A DNA stretch of 58,414 nucleotides from contig MWCB01000006.1 of assembly GCA_002069815.1 (NCBI GenBank), forward strand, positions 1-58,414, in the 5' to 3' direction. Source of the stretch: Tenericutes bacterium ADurb.Bin239. Lineage in GTDB: Bacteria; Bacillota_I; Bacilli_A; RFN20; CAG-826. Position numbers and translations under genes: made by a program. Below, piece by piece: positions 1 through 9,705 of this stretch. Positions within the stretch are counted from its first letter, which is position 1, and every line of letters begins with the position of its first letter. The notes beneath the pieces are model-generated. The model did not search any database, was not told the origin of the DNA, and saw only the letters and a list, made by a program, of their open reading frames with translations.

Positions 1-531
<531 letters not shown>

Positions 532-810
532 TTTTCTAAATTTGTTGTTAATAAATGTTGCGTTTGTTAAATCTTGGTTTTTTCTTTTGTTTCGTTTTGT
601 TCGTAATCTAACCATAATTGGTGAAATCACGACCATAACAGAAAGAACATGTTATCTATTAATAATATTCAGTTTTCAAAGAGCAATTGAGAGACTTAAC
701 CTCTCAAAACTAAACAGATATACGCATAAATTCACATCATTATGAACTTGGATTAGGTTTGTTTTGTACAATATCGTAAGTGTCTCTTCGACACTTTAAT
801 TTTTCCTTAG
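532..810 (-). other. 16S-23S internal transcribed spacer, no tRNA genes
   Basis: About 280 bases separate 16S from 23S and contain no tRNA-Ile or tRNA-Ala. On the transcribed strand the spacer carries a CTTTGAAAACTGAA element (plus 669-683), found again upstream of 16S near 2440. This is the motif typical of Bacillus-type rRNA precursors, where such copies form processing stems. A short AGAGGTTAAGTCTCT hairpin lies beside it. Confidence 0.8.
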
Positions 811-2337
<1,527 letters not shown>

Positions 2338-2433
2338 AGTTATTAAATTAAATTTAATGTTGTTTTATCCTAGTTCATAAATTAAAGTTCAAAAAAATTG
2401 ATCCAATAAAAAATTGACGTTGTTTATTTGTAC

Positions 2434-2456
2434 ATCTGTTCAGTTTTCAAAGATCA
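2434..2456 (-). promoter_or_regulatory. rRNA leader processing/boxA-like element
   Basis: The transcribed strand reads TGATCTTTGAAAACTGAACA, a near copy of the element in the 16S-23S spacer at about 669-685. Such paired elements flank 16S in Bacilli and belong to the precursor processing stem and antitermination region. The role is inferred from position and known Bacillus leaders. Confidence 0.6.
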
Positions 2457-2517
2457 AAAGCGCATAAATTCATGTTATTACTACGTAATACACTCTCTCC
2501 GAATGTAGCGCTTTTAT

Positions 2518-2546
2518 ATACTACCATCATTTCAGTAACGTGTCAA
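2518..2546 (-). promoter_or_regulatory. rRNA promoter, proximal (P2)
   Basis: A -35 TTGACA (plus 2541-2546) and a -10 TAGTAT (plus 2518-2523) are separated by exactly 17 bases and point toward 16S. An A/T-rich stretch that could be an UP element lies upstream. The sequence after the -10 is ATAAAAGCGC, shared with the distal promoter. Confidence 0.75.
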
Positions 2547-2664
2547 CTAGAAGTTAGTTTTTACGTTATTTTCTCTTACTTTTATGGTGCCCTCAAGTGG
2601 GCGCATGACATATTTAACCATAACTTAAACGGCGTTTCAAATAATATGATATATAATTTGCGCT

Positions 2665-2693
2665 TTTATATATCTAAGAATATAAAGTCTCAA
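2665..2693 (-). promoter_or_regulatory. rRNA promoter, distal (P1)
   Basis: A -35 TTGAGA (plus 2688-2693) and a -10 TATAAA (plus 2665-2670) are separated by 17 bases. The -10 is followed by AGCGC, as in P2. Tandem promoters about 147 bases apart are the usual arrangement for rRNA operons of Bacilli. Confidence 0.7.
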
Positions 2694-2975
2694 TTTATGG
2701 GCCTTTTGCAACTTTTTTTGCAAGAATAAAAATGAAATAACCAGTGGTTTTTAAGGTTTTTCTACCAATACTCATACCTTAATGCTTTATTAAGTAACAT
2801 TATAGTCACTGATGAACAAAATTCGTAAAGAAAAAAGGCGAAACATTTTTGCTTCATTTTCTTTGCCTAGTTAGCTATCGCCAAAGAGTGTAAACAGCTC
2901 TTTTTGGTTATCGTGTTTTTCCGATATTATTCTAAATTCGCCAATCTACATTTTTAATTAATTAATTTTTAGTTT
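2694..2975. other. Intergenic region between rRNA promoters and the 2976 gene
   Basis: No credible gene was found. The region is A/T-rich and holds one short stem-loop (CCAAAGAG against CTCTTTTTGG, about 2880-2907). It lacks a clean U-tract on the minus strand, so I do not call it a terminator for the 2976 gene with confidence. Confidence 0.4.
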
Positions 2976-3578
2976 CTATAATTTAAAAATTGATTTGTAT
3001 AAAAACCACCATTTATACATGTCGTAAGGTTCATCAATTTCATAGTAATTAAGCGGCACTTCTTCTAAAGTTAATAAGTTAATATAGTGATCTTCGTCTT
3101 TAATGGCAGGAATGAGACCTGTACCATGTTCGTTTGTAACTTTTAATAGGTAGAGCTTCGCATCTCTTACATCTTGTTCCTTGTAAGCACTAGTGTAAAT
3201 AGGATCTTTCCCTTCTTCTTCATAATATAACTTAAAAACTGTTGGTCGCAAATATTCGCTTCGCCGTACACTAATTGGGCTTGTTCGTGCAATTTTTAAA
3301 ATTGTAAACCCCTTAGGATAAAAATCAAGCAACAGATAATTAAATTTATCTTTGTAGTTATAAAGCGGAGTAATATCGACATCGTAACAATCTTCACATA
3401 GCGGATAGTCTTTCGCCACTAAACGGCGTTTTACTTCTTTAATATGTTTCTTCGGTGAATGAAGAATAGGGTATGGATCATCTGGCATTAATAAAGGATG
3501 CGGATAGCGCACGAATAAAAGACCGACTGCAATCAGTGTTAACGGAAACACAAACCAAAACTTTTTAAATTTCTTCAT
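2976..3578 (-). CDS. Hypothetical single-pass membrane protein
   Basis: This 200-residue protein is not recognised. A basic N-terminus (MKKFKKF) is followed by one hydrophobic segment at about residues 8-24, so it is probably a membrane-anchored protein with the bulk outside. The rest is soluble, rich in Tyr, Lys and Asp, with a CxxC pair (CEDC, about residues 61-64) and a Trp/Tyr-rich C-terminus. The start is supported by an AAAGGAGGCG ribosome binding site. It stands alone between the rRNA operon and tpiA, downstream of which lies a terminator, so it has its own transcription. No function is proposed. Confidence 0.75.
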   Translation of the reverse strand: MKKFKKFWFVFPLTLIAVGLLFVRYPHPLLMPDDPYPILHSPKKHIKEVKRRLVAKDYPLCEDCYDVDITPLYNYKDKFNYLLLDFYPKGFTILKIARTSPISVRRSEYLRPTVFKLYYEEEGKDPIYTSAYKEQDVRDAKLYLLKVTNEHGTGLIPAIKDEDHYINLLTLEEVPLNYYEIDEPYDMYKWWFLYKSIFKL

Positions 3579-3647
3579 TTTTCGCCTCCTTTATCATGAT
3601 TGTTATCATATTATCGCATTTTTTAGGGAATCTCCCAAATTTCAATG

Positions 3648-3675
3648 AAAAAAGGGGACGTTTTTTGTCCCCTTA
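3648..3675 (-). terminator. Terminator of pgk-tpiA
   Basis: The transcribed strand forms AAGGGGAC / GTCCCCTT with a short A-rich loop followed by a U-run, 25 bases after the tpiA stop. Confidence 0.85.
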
Positions 3676-3699
3676 TAAATCCTTTTATGTAACTTCTTG

Positions 3700-4446
3700 C
3701 TACATGTTTTCAATTAATTCAGCGTAGCTTTCAACACTAAGAGAGGCACCGCCGACAAGGGCGCCGTCAATATTAGGCATATCCATATATTCTTTAATGT
3801 TGTTTGGTTTGACTGAGCCACCATAGAGAATTCGCACTAAATGCGCATCAGCGCCATATTTCTTTTCTAAAAGACCGCGAATATAACCGCAGATGTCTTC
3901 GGCGATTTCTTTACTCGCATTTTTACCGGTACCAATTGACCACACTGGTTCATAAGCGATGACGACTTCTTTAACGTCTTTAACTCCTTTTAAACCAACA
4001 TCAATTTGTTTTTTAATTACTTTTTTAGTGACCCCTTTTTCAAATTCAGTGAGCGTTTCGCCAACGCAATAAAGCGGTGTCATTCCGGCTTCAAGTAAGG
4101 CAAGTACTTTTAGGTTACAACTTTCATCAGTTTCATTAAAATAAGTCCGACGTTCGCTATGACCAACAAGTGACCAACTAACTCCAAGTTCTTTTAGCAT
4201 TGGAATACTAACTTCACCAGTGTAGGCCCCTTTCGGTAAATGGTGAACGTTTTGTGCACCAATAATAAGCTTAGGATTAATATTAAGTAAGGTTTGTAGG
4301 GATAAGTAAGGCGGCGTAACACCAATATCGATATGTTTTTCTTTGGCTTGACGCAGTAACTCAAAAGAAGCATGACCAAAAGCGGTCGTTTCCGCCATGG
4401 TTTTATTCATCTTCCAGTTACCGACAAGTAGTTTTTTCCGTAACAT
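3700..4446 (-). CDS. tpiA: Triosephosphate isomerase
   Basis: This cytoplasmic enzyme interconverts dihydroxyacetone phosphate and glyceraldehyde 3-phosphate in glycolysis. The 248 residues are full length for the family. Catalytic residues are visible: Lys12 in GNWKMNK, His96 in VGHSERR and Glu166 in AYEPVWSIGTG, with the phosphate loop GGSVKPNN near the C-terminus. The ATG overlaps the pgk stop by one base (TAATG), so the two genes are translationally coupled. The same enzyme would also take up triose phosphates released by the sugar-splitting pathway proposed for the operon at 29211-39006. Confidence 0.98.
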   Translation of the reverse strand: MLRKKLLVGNWKMNKTMAETTAFGHASFELLRQAKEKHIDIGVTPPYLSLQTLLNINPKLIIGAQNVHHLPKGAYTGEVSIPMLKELGVSWSLVGHSERRTYFNETDESCNLKVLALLEAGMTPLYCVGETLTEFEKGVTKKVIKKQIDVGLKGVKDVKEVVIAYEPVWSIGTGKNASKEIAEDICGYIRGLLEKKYGADAHLVRILYGGSVKPNNIKEYMDMPNIDGALVGGASLSVESYAELIENM

Positions 4447-5663
4447 TAGCCTATCACATCAATGCCTGGTAAATGACCATCATTTTCGATCATTTCAAGG
4501 GAAGCCCCGCCCCCTGTGCTAACGTGGCTAAAGTATTCCTTATAGCCAAATTGGGCAACTGCGGCTGCGCTATCACCACCACCGATAACAGTAAAGGCAT
4601 CCTTTAATTTACTAACGGCTTCACAAATAGCTCTTGTTCCCGCTTCAAAATCGGGTTGTTCGAAAACGCCCATGGGTCCATTCCAAAAAATCATTTTGGC
4701 TTTACTTAATTCCTTAGCGAATAATTTTTGGGTTTTAGGACCAATGTCCATTCCTTCAAACCCTTCTGGAATTTCGGGACCTTCAGTCGTAACTTTCTTG
4801 GTCCAATCTTTAAAGGCATCAGTCACAACAGCGTCAAGTGGTAATAAAATCTTATCACCCGCAACGTCTAAACATTTTTTAGCAAAGTCAACTTGGTCTG
4901 GTTCGTATGGCGATATACCAATACTATGACCTTGAGCAACTTGGAAGGTGTATGCCATCGCCCCACCAATTAAAACTTTGTCACATTTGGCCAGTAATGT
5001 TTCAATAACTTTAATTTTGTCACTTACTTTAAAACCACCGATAACGGCAATATAAGGACGATCTTTTTTCGCTACATGAACCACGCGACCTAAAGCTTCC
5101 ACTTCTTTTTCCACTAGGAAGCCAATTGCTACTTCTTTACCCCGTGCTTTTAAGATTTCGGGAACACCAAAGGTGGATGCGTGCGCTCGATGGGCGCTAC
5201 CAAAGGCATCCATGACGAAGACGTCCGCAAAACTGGCCCATTTTTCGGCAAGAGCAGAATCATTTTTCTCTTCCCCTTTTTCATAACGAGTATTTTGTAA
5301 GAGTAAGACTTGCCCTGGTTTTAAGGCTGCGACGCGCTTATTTACTTCTTCACCACTTGTTTCGGGACTAAAGAAGACTACGTCTTTCCCTAAAATTTCG
5401 GCAAGACGACGGTAAACGATGACCATGTTATTTTTGGCTTTATCCGCCGCGACTTCTTCTTCGGTCCCTTTATGTTTAACTTTACCAAGGTGACTGAAAA
5501 GAATAACTTTAGCGCCAGCTTTTAAAGCATAGTTAATCGTTGGTAGCGCGGCTTGAATTCGGTTATCATCACTAATAACTTCACCTTTAAAGGGAACATT
5601 AAAGTCGCAACGAATCAGGACATTTTTGTTTGCTAATTTGAGTTGATTAATTTTTTTAGCCAT
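4446..5663 (-). CDS. pgk: Phosphoglycerate kinase
   Basis: This enzyme transfers phosphate from 1,3-bisphosphoglycerate to ADP, the first ATP-yielding step of glycolysis. The 405 residues are typical in length. The N-terminal substrate motif RCDFNVPF, the hinge region GGFKVSDKI and the nucleotide-binding GGGDSAAAV and STGGGASLE motifs are all present. A good ribosome binding site (AAAGGAGGAAAAT) precedes the ATG. It lies 60 bases downstream of gap, with a hairpin terminator in the gap, and runs directly into tpiA. Confidence 0.98.
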   Translation of the reverse strand: MAKKINQLKLANKNVLIRCDFNVPFKGEVISDDNRIQAALPTINYALKAGAKVILFSHLGKVKHKGTEEEVAADKAKNNMVIVYRRLAEILGKDVVFFSPETSGEEVNKRVAALKPGQVLLLQNTRYEKGEEKNDSALAEKWASFADVFVMDAFGSAHRAHASTFGVPEILKARGKEVAIGFLVEKEVEALGRVVHVAKKDRPYIAVIGGFKVSDKIKVIETLLAKCDKVLIGGAMAYTFQVAQGHSIGISPYEPDQVDFAKKCLDVAGDKILLPLDAVVTDAFKDWTKKVTTEGPEIPEGFEGMDIGPKTQKLFAKELSKAKMIFWNGPMGVFEQPDFEAGTRAICEAVSKLKDAFTVIGGGDSAAAVAQFGYKEYFSHVSTGGGASLEMIENDGHLPGIDVIG

Positions 5664-5680
5664 ATTTTCCTCCTTTTATT

Positions 5681-5706
5681 TATAAAAAGCGCCCGAAGGC
5701 GCTTTC
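5681..5706 (-). terminator. Terminator/attenuator between gap and pgk
   Basis: The transcribed strand reads AAAGCGCC-TTCG-GGCGCTTTTT, a perfect stem capped by a UUCG tetraloop and followed by a U-run. It sits between gap and pgk and probably lets only part of gap transcription continue into pgk-tpiA. No separate pgk promoter is obvious in the remaining bases. Confidence 0.85.
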
Positions 5707-5723
5707 TTCAAATGGTTAAATAA

Positions 5724-6755
5724 TTATTTAAGCCCGTGAACTTTTGCTACTTCCGCCGCAAGACGGATGTATTGGCAGGTATAACCGTATTCATTATCAT
5801 ACCAGAACATAACTTTAACAAGTTGTTCGCCATCAACTTCCATAACTTTGGTGAGGGTTGCATCGAAAAGACCACCGTGGGTGTCACCAATAATGTCGTT
5901 GCTGACAACTTCGTCTTCAGTATAACCAAGGATGGCTTTCATTTTGCCAGCCGCGGCTTTCTTCATGGCCGCGTTAATTTCTTCGGCGGTAACTTTTTTC
6001 TTTAAAATGACTGTTAAGTCTACCATTGAACCATCTAACACGGGAACACGTAAGGCTCCGCCATCAAGTTTCTTATTAAGATGGGGGATAACTTGACCAA
6101 TCGCTTTTGCAGCACCAGTTGAGGTTGGAACGATGTTCATCGCCCCAGCCCGTCCGCGACGAGCGGCTTTTTTCTTAGGTAAATCTAAGATTGTTTGATC
6201 ATTAGTGTAAGCGTGAACGGTTGTCATTAAACCGTGAACGATACCAAAGTTGTCATCAAGCACTTTAACGACTGGAGCAAGCGCGTTTGTAGTACAGCTT
6301 GCGCCACTGATGACGGTCATTTCTTTGGTTAATTTATCGGTGTTAACACCATAAACAAACATTGGGGTTTCTTTGTCCGCGGGTGCGCTAATAATAACCG
6401 CTTTAACACCTTCTTGTAAGTGAACAGCGGCATCTTCTTTACCGCGGAAGCGACCAGTACATTCTAAGACGATGTCAACGCCATGTTTAGTCCAATTTAA
6501 TAAGGTTGGATCAGGTTGAGCGTAAACTGGAATTTCTTTTCCTTTAAATACGATAGCTGTGCCATCAGCGGTAACGCTAATGTCATCAACGTGGAAACGA
6601 CCATGCGCGGTGTCATATTTTAGCAAATATGCTAAGTTTTCAGCATCGGTTAAGTCGTTGATTGCGACAACTTCCATTCCTTTTTCTTCCGCAATCCGAC
6701 GGAATGCTAAACGACCGATACGGCCAAATCCATTAATTGCAATTTTAATTGACAT
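5724..6755 (-). CDS. gap: Glyceraldehyde-3-phosphate dehydrogenase
   Basis: This cytoplasmic enzyme oxidises glyceraldehyde 3-phosphate with phosphate to 1,3-bisphosphoglycerate. The 343 residues include the Rossmann motif INGFGRIGR, Asp34 in AINDLTD (favouring NAD over NADP), the catalytic Cys154 in SGASCTTNALAP and His181 in TVHAYTND. The start is supported by a consensus AAAGGAGGAAAAT site. It has its own promoter and is followed by a strong hairpin, so its message is probably the most abundant of the three glycolytic genes here. Confidence 0.98.
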   Translation of the reverse strand: MSIKIAINGFGRIGRLAFRRIAEEKGMEVVAINDLTDAENLAYLLKYDTAHGRFHVDDISVTADGTAIVFKGKEIPVYAQPDPTLLNWTKHGVDIVLECTGRFRGKEDAAVHLQEGVKAVIISAPADKETPMFVYGVNTDKLTKEMTVISGASCTTNALAPVVKVLDDNFGIVHGLMTTVHAYTNDQTILDLPKKKAARRGRAGAMNIVPTSTGAAKAIGQVIPHLNKKLDGGALRVPVLDGSMVDLTVILKKKVTAEEINAAMKKAAAGKMKAILGYTEDEVVSNDIIGDTHGGLFDATLTKVMEVDGEQLVKVMFWYDNEYGYTCQYIRLAAEVAKVHGLK

Positions 6756-6783
6756 AATTTTCCTCCTTTATTTATGCGTTTAT

Positions 6784-6789
6784 ATTATA
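6784..6789 (-). promoter_or_regulatory. -10 element of gap promoter
   Basis: A perfect TATAAT lies 28 bases upstream of the gap start on the minus strand. No good -35 hexamer is seen at the expected spacing. Confidence 0.55.
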
Positions 6790-6896
6790 CACTATTGGTT
6801 CACTAATGCGCTATTAAAACCATATTAAAAATGGAATATTTTCAGCAAATAGGTAAAAATATACCGAAATGTTCTATTTCTTTTAGATAATTAGTT

Positions 6897-7118
6897 TTAT
6901 TGAATAAGTTCAATCCCCAATAATAATGATGATAAGGTAATATCAAAGGCACTACTAATGCGATAGAGAATGGCTAAAGTGGGATTTCGACGACCGTTTT
7001 CTAAGTCACACAAGTAATTGTGATTCACATTCGAACGTACCGATAACTCTAAAAGACTCCAGCCTTTTGCTTTCCGTAATTGCCGTAAGCGAATGCCGAA
7101 AGCCTCATTTATTTCCAC
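6897..7118 (-). CDS. Small XRE-family (Cro/CI-type) DNA-binding regulator
   Basis: The 73-residue protein is essentially one helix-turn-helix domain (residues about 8-62): LRQLRKAKGWSLLELS, then the recognition region and NGRRNPTLAILYRISSAFD. There is no additional sensing domain, as in SinR/SlrR-like and other minimal XRE regulators. Its start overlaps the end of whiA by 14 bases, so it is translated with whiA. Targets cannot be read from the sequence. Confidence 0.88.
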   Translation of the reverse strand: MEINEAFGIRLRQLRKAKGWSLLELSVRSNVNHNYLCDLENGRRNPTLAILYRISSAFDITLSSLLLGIELIQ

Positions 7119-8082
7119 GACTTAACTCCTTAAATGGTTCGGCAAGTTGTTTTAGTTTTATAAACAGGTGATTAACATTACTTTTACTAATTGGCTTTTC
7201 ACTACCGAGTGCTTCCGTTAGCAGATCCGCTAGTTCACTCATGGTGGCGTCTTCATTTTCTAATCGTAAACGCATTAATGCCCCTAATTTTTCGTTGTCA
7301 TGAGGAGTATAACCATATACTCTTTGGACAATCTTGATATTTTCAATTTGTTCGGCGCTACTCTTAAGTGTTTTATTATAATTAGCTTCATCACAAATAA
7401 ACATTCGGTTTGTCGCGTTTTGCATATCACGATCAAGCCTAATACCTTCAAATTCTAAACTAGCGTTAGCTGCGCCGATAAACACTAAGAAAGCCGATAT
7501 TTGATCACTTCGTTTAAGGTAAACGATATATTTATCACGTCTAGCACTCACTTTAGCGTTAAACTTTGTTTTTTCAAAGCGATTGAGCATGCGCGCTAAA
7601 TGTTCCGCATATTTCTTCTGTCGCACTACTATTTCTAAATGATAATTAGAACTTAAGGGACTAGTCATTGAGCCACTAGCGAGAAATGCACCAGTAAAAT
7701 AACCACCTAACGTATCATCACTATAAACAATTTTGCGACTAACCGCGCTATCATAAAAATCAATCGCAAGTGTTTTCATTATTTCATCAATCTTTTGATC
7801 AACAATGACATTGAACTTCATTTTTTTACCAAATTTACGCTTGGTAACATAGGAAAAGGTTGGTTCAAATTCAAAAATATCTTTGAAGAGTTGGTAAATA
7901 TACTTCGCTACTTTAGCGTTCTCCGTACTTAACTTAAGTACTTCTTGCTTTTCGCGGATGATTAAATGACCGCCGTGCTTGATAAGGGCGGCCAGCGTGG
8001 CTTTTCGTCTCGGTAAGCTATACGCTACTGTATTAAAGGTAATATCTTCCTTCGCTCTAATAGTAAAAGATACATTTTTCAT
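7105..8082 (-). CDS. whiA: Sporulation/cell-division regulator WhiA
   Basis: The 325-residue protein fits WhiA, a LAGLIDADG-derived fold joined to a C-terminal helix-turn-helix that links DNA replication and cell division in Gram-positives. The N-terminus carries the conserved RKATLAALIKHGG stretch, the middle GGYFTGAFLASGSM (LAGLIDADG-like), and the C-terminus SELADLL...ISKSNVNHLFIKLKQLAE (DNA-binding). It lies next to trxB and lgt as in many Firmicutes. There is no Shine-Dalgarno before the ATG; instead a perfect TATAAT ends 6 bases upstream, so the message may be leaderless. Confidence 0.93.
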   Translation of the reverse strand: MKNVSFTIRAKEDITFNTVAYSLPRRKATLAALIKHGGHLIIREKQEVLKLSTENAKVAKYIYQLFKDIFEFEPTFSYVTKRKFGKKMKFNVIVDQKIDEIMKTLAIDFYDSAVSRKIVYSDDTLGGYFTGAFLASGSMTSPLSSNYHLEIVVRQKKYAEHLARMLNRFEKTKFNAKVSARRDKYIVYLKRSDQISAFLVFIGAANASLEFEGIRLDRDMQNATNRMFICDEANYNKTLKSSAEQIENIKIVQRVYGYTPHDNEKLGALMRLRLENEDATMSELADLLTEALGSEKPISKSNVNHLFIKLKQLAEPFKELSRGNK

Positions 8083-8088
8083 ACTTAC

Positions 8089-8094
8089 ATTATA
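8089..8094 (-). promoter_or_regulatory. -10 element of whiA (leaderless candidate)
   Basis: TATAAT on the minus strand lies exactly 6 bases before the whiA ATG. This would place transcription initiation on the start codon. No strong -35 was found. Confidence 0.55.
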
Positions 8095-8095
8095 A

Positions 8096-8123
8096 AGGAA
8101 AAAGGGTCCTTTTTCCCCTTTTT
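8096..8123 (-). terminator. Terminator after trxB
   Basis: On the transcribed strand AAAAAGGG pairs with CCCTTTTT around an A-rich loop, followed by CCTTTA. It separates the uvrA-lgt-HAD-trxB unit from whiA and overlaps the whiA promoter region. Confidence 0.6.
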
Positions 8124-8141
8124 CATTAATTTACTATCTTC

Positions 8142-9068
8142 CTATTTTCTTTTAATGAAACGATTTGCGGCAAGAGCGGCAATCGCGCCATCATTAGTGG
8201 CGGTCACAATTTGCCGTAATACTTTTTTGTTAACGTCACCAATACTAAATAATCCTGGGACACTTGTCATCATTTCTTCATCAACGAGCACAAATCCTTT
8301 TTCATCCCGCACATCAAATTCATCTAAGAAATCAGTAACTGCGTCACTTCCAACAAAGGGGAAAACGGCTTTAACTTCTATTGTTTTATCGGTGCCATCT
8401 GCGATATTTTTCACTACGACACCCGTCACACCTTTACCATCACCCAAAACTTCAACTGGAATTGTATTTAAGTGGAAAGTAACGTTTGGCATGGCTTTTA
8501 GTTCGTTAACGGATGCTTCATCGGCGCGAAAGTGTTCGTTACGGTGTACGATATGGACATGTTTAACAATCTTGCTTACAAAGATGGCTTCATCAATCGC
8601 GCTATTACCCGCGCCAATAATCATAATCGCCTCATTTTTATATAAATTACCATCACAAATAGCGCAGTAACTTACACCTTTGCCAGTATAGCGCGCTTCA
8701 CCTGGAATCTTCAGTTTACGTTCTTGGGTCCCGGTGGCGACAATAACCGCTTTCGCGTACATTTCCCCTTCATCACTCTCAACGACAAAATAATCTGTTT
8801 CTTTTCTAATTTTAGTGACTTCGGCGTAATCAATACTAACACCTAAGCCCCGCACTTGTTCAAACATCTTAAAAGCTAAATCAGGACCACCAATCGTGTC
8901 AACACCAGGATAATTATCAACATGTTGCGTAATATTCATCTTGCCTCCGGGGGCATATTTATCAACAATTTTAAATTTAGCGTTAGCGCGCGCTAAATAA
9001 ATTGCCGCGGTCATCCCCGCCGGACCCGCACCAACGATTAAAATCGGAATTATTTCTTTATTTGCCAT
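8142..9068 (-). CDS. trxB: Thioredoxin-disulfide reductase (NADPH, FAD)
   Basis: This flavoenzyme keeps thioredoxin reduced. The 308 residues are typical. The FAD Rossmann motif VGAGPAGMTAA lies at residues 12-22, the redox centre CAIC at Cys135/Cys138, and the second dinucleotide fold IGAGNSAIDEA plus HRNEHFRA (about 175-182) indicates NADPH binding; the C-terminal FAD motif GLFSIGDV is also present. A GGAGGTG site inside the end of the upstream HAD gene supports the start. It closes the uvrA-lgt-HAD-trxB operon. Confidence 0.96.
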   Translation of the reverse strand: MANKEIIPILIVGAGPAGMTAAIYLARANAKFKIVDKYAPGGKMNITQHVDNYPGVDTIGGPDLAFKMFEQVRGLGVSIDYAEVTKIRKETDYFVVESDEGEMYAKAVIVATGTQERKLKIPGEARYTGKGVSYCAICDGNLYKNEAIMIIGAGNSAIDEAIFVSKIVKHVHIVHRNEHFRADEASVNELKAMPNVTFHLNTIPVEVLGDGKGVTGVVVKNIADGTDKTIEVKAVFPFVGSDAVTDFLDEFDVRDEKGFVLVDEEMMTSVPGLFSIGDVNKKVLRQIVTATNDGAIAALAANRFIKRK

Positions 9069-9705
9069 TTTTTAACACCTCCACTACTTCACTAATGTCA
9101 TCTAACACATACTTAGCACTTACATCTAACCGATGCGGACGACGATGTTGATGAATAAAGGCGACATCAACGCCAGCGTCTTGCCCCGCTAAGATATCAC
9201 GCCAGTTATCACCAACGAATATAGTGCGTTCGGGACTGTGTCCTAACGTTTGGCAAATGTGACGTAAGCCTTCCCCACTTGGTTTCTTTTTAAAGCCATC
9301 ATCAACACACACCAAAGTTTTAAAACACTTAAAAACCCCGTGTCTTTTTAAAATTTGTTCAGTACTTGCTCTTGCTCTATTAGTGAGCAATGCCATATCA
9401 ACATCATGTTTTTTTAACAACTTAATTAATTCTTTTGCCCCTTTAAACATTGTAATGTCTTTAATACTATCTGGTAAGTATTCGTAATACTTTTTAATTA
9501 ATTCGTCTAAATCATAACCTGGGAATAAATAAGGCATTGTTTCATCAAGGGTAGGACCATTTAAAAATAAATAATCGTCCATATTGATATCTTTCCGTGG
9601 CAAAAATGTTTCACTCATTTTAATTCCAACCTTGACCAAACCTAAATCGCTATCGGCGATGGTCCCATCAAGGTCAAACACTACTAAATCATATTTACTC
9701 TTCAT
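9058..9705 (-). CDS. HAD-superfamily phosphatase (PpaX/Gph type)
   Basis: The 215-residue enzyme shows all four HAD motifs: DLDGT with nucleophile Asp11 and acid Asp13, LLTNRA (motif II), the Lys in KKPSGEGL (motif III) and GDNWRDILAGQDAG (motif IV). A helical cap inserted after motif I places it in subfamily IA with phosphoglycolate phosphatase Gph and pyrophosphatase PpaX. In Bacillus, ppaX sits directly downstream of lgt, as here, which favours PpaX-type pyrophosphate or phosphoester hydrolysis. The hprK gene that normally completes that cluster is not present. It overlaps lgt by 11 bases and trxB by 11, without its own clear ribosome binding site. Confidence 0.88.
   Translation of the reverse strand: MKSKYDLVVFDLDGTIADSDLGLVKVGIKMSETFLPRKDINMDDYLFLNGPTLDETMPYLFPGYDLDELIKKYYEYLPDSIKDITMFKGAKELIKLLKKHDVDMALLTNRARASTEQILKRHGVFKCFKTLVCVDDGFKKKPSGEGLRHICQTLGHSPERTIFVGDNWRDILAGQDAGVDVAFIHQHRRPHRLDVSAKYVLDDISEVVEVLKNGK

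Noticed and set aside
2472-2729. An 85-codon plus-strand frame upstream of 16S
   Set aside because: It covers both rRNA promoters in antisense, lacks a ribosome binding site and has no recognisable protein features.
2880-2907. Stem-loop as terminator of the 2976 gene
   Set aside because: The stem has no U-tract on the minus strand, and only a poor one on the plus strand.
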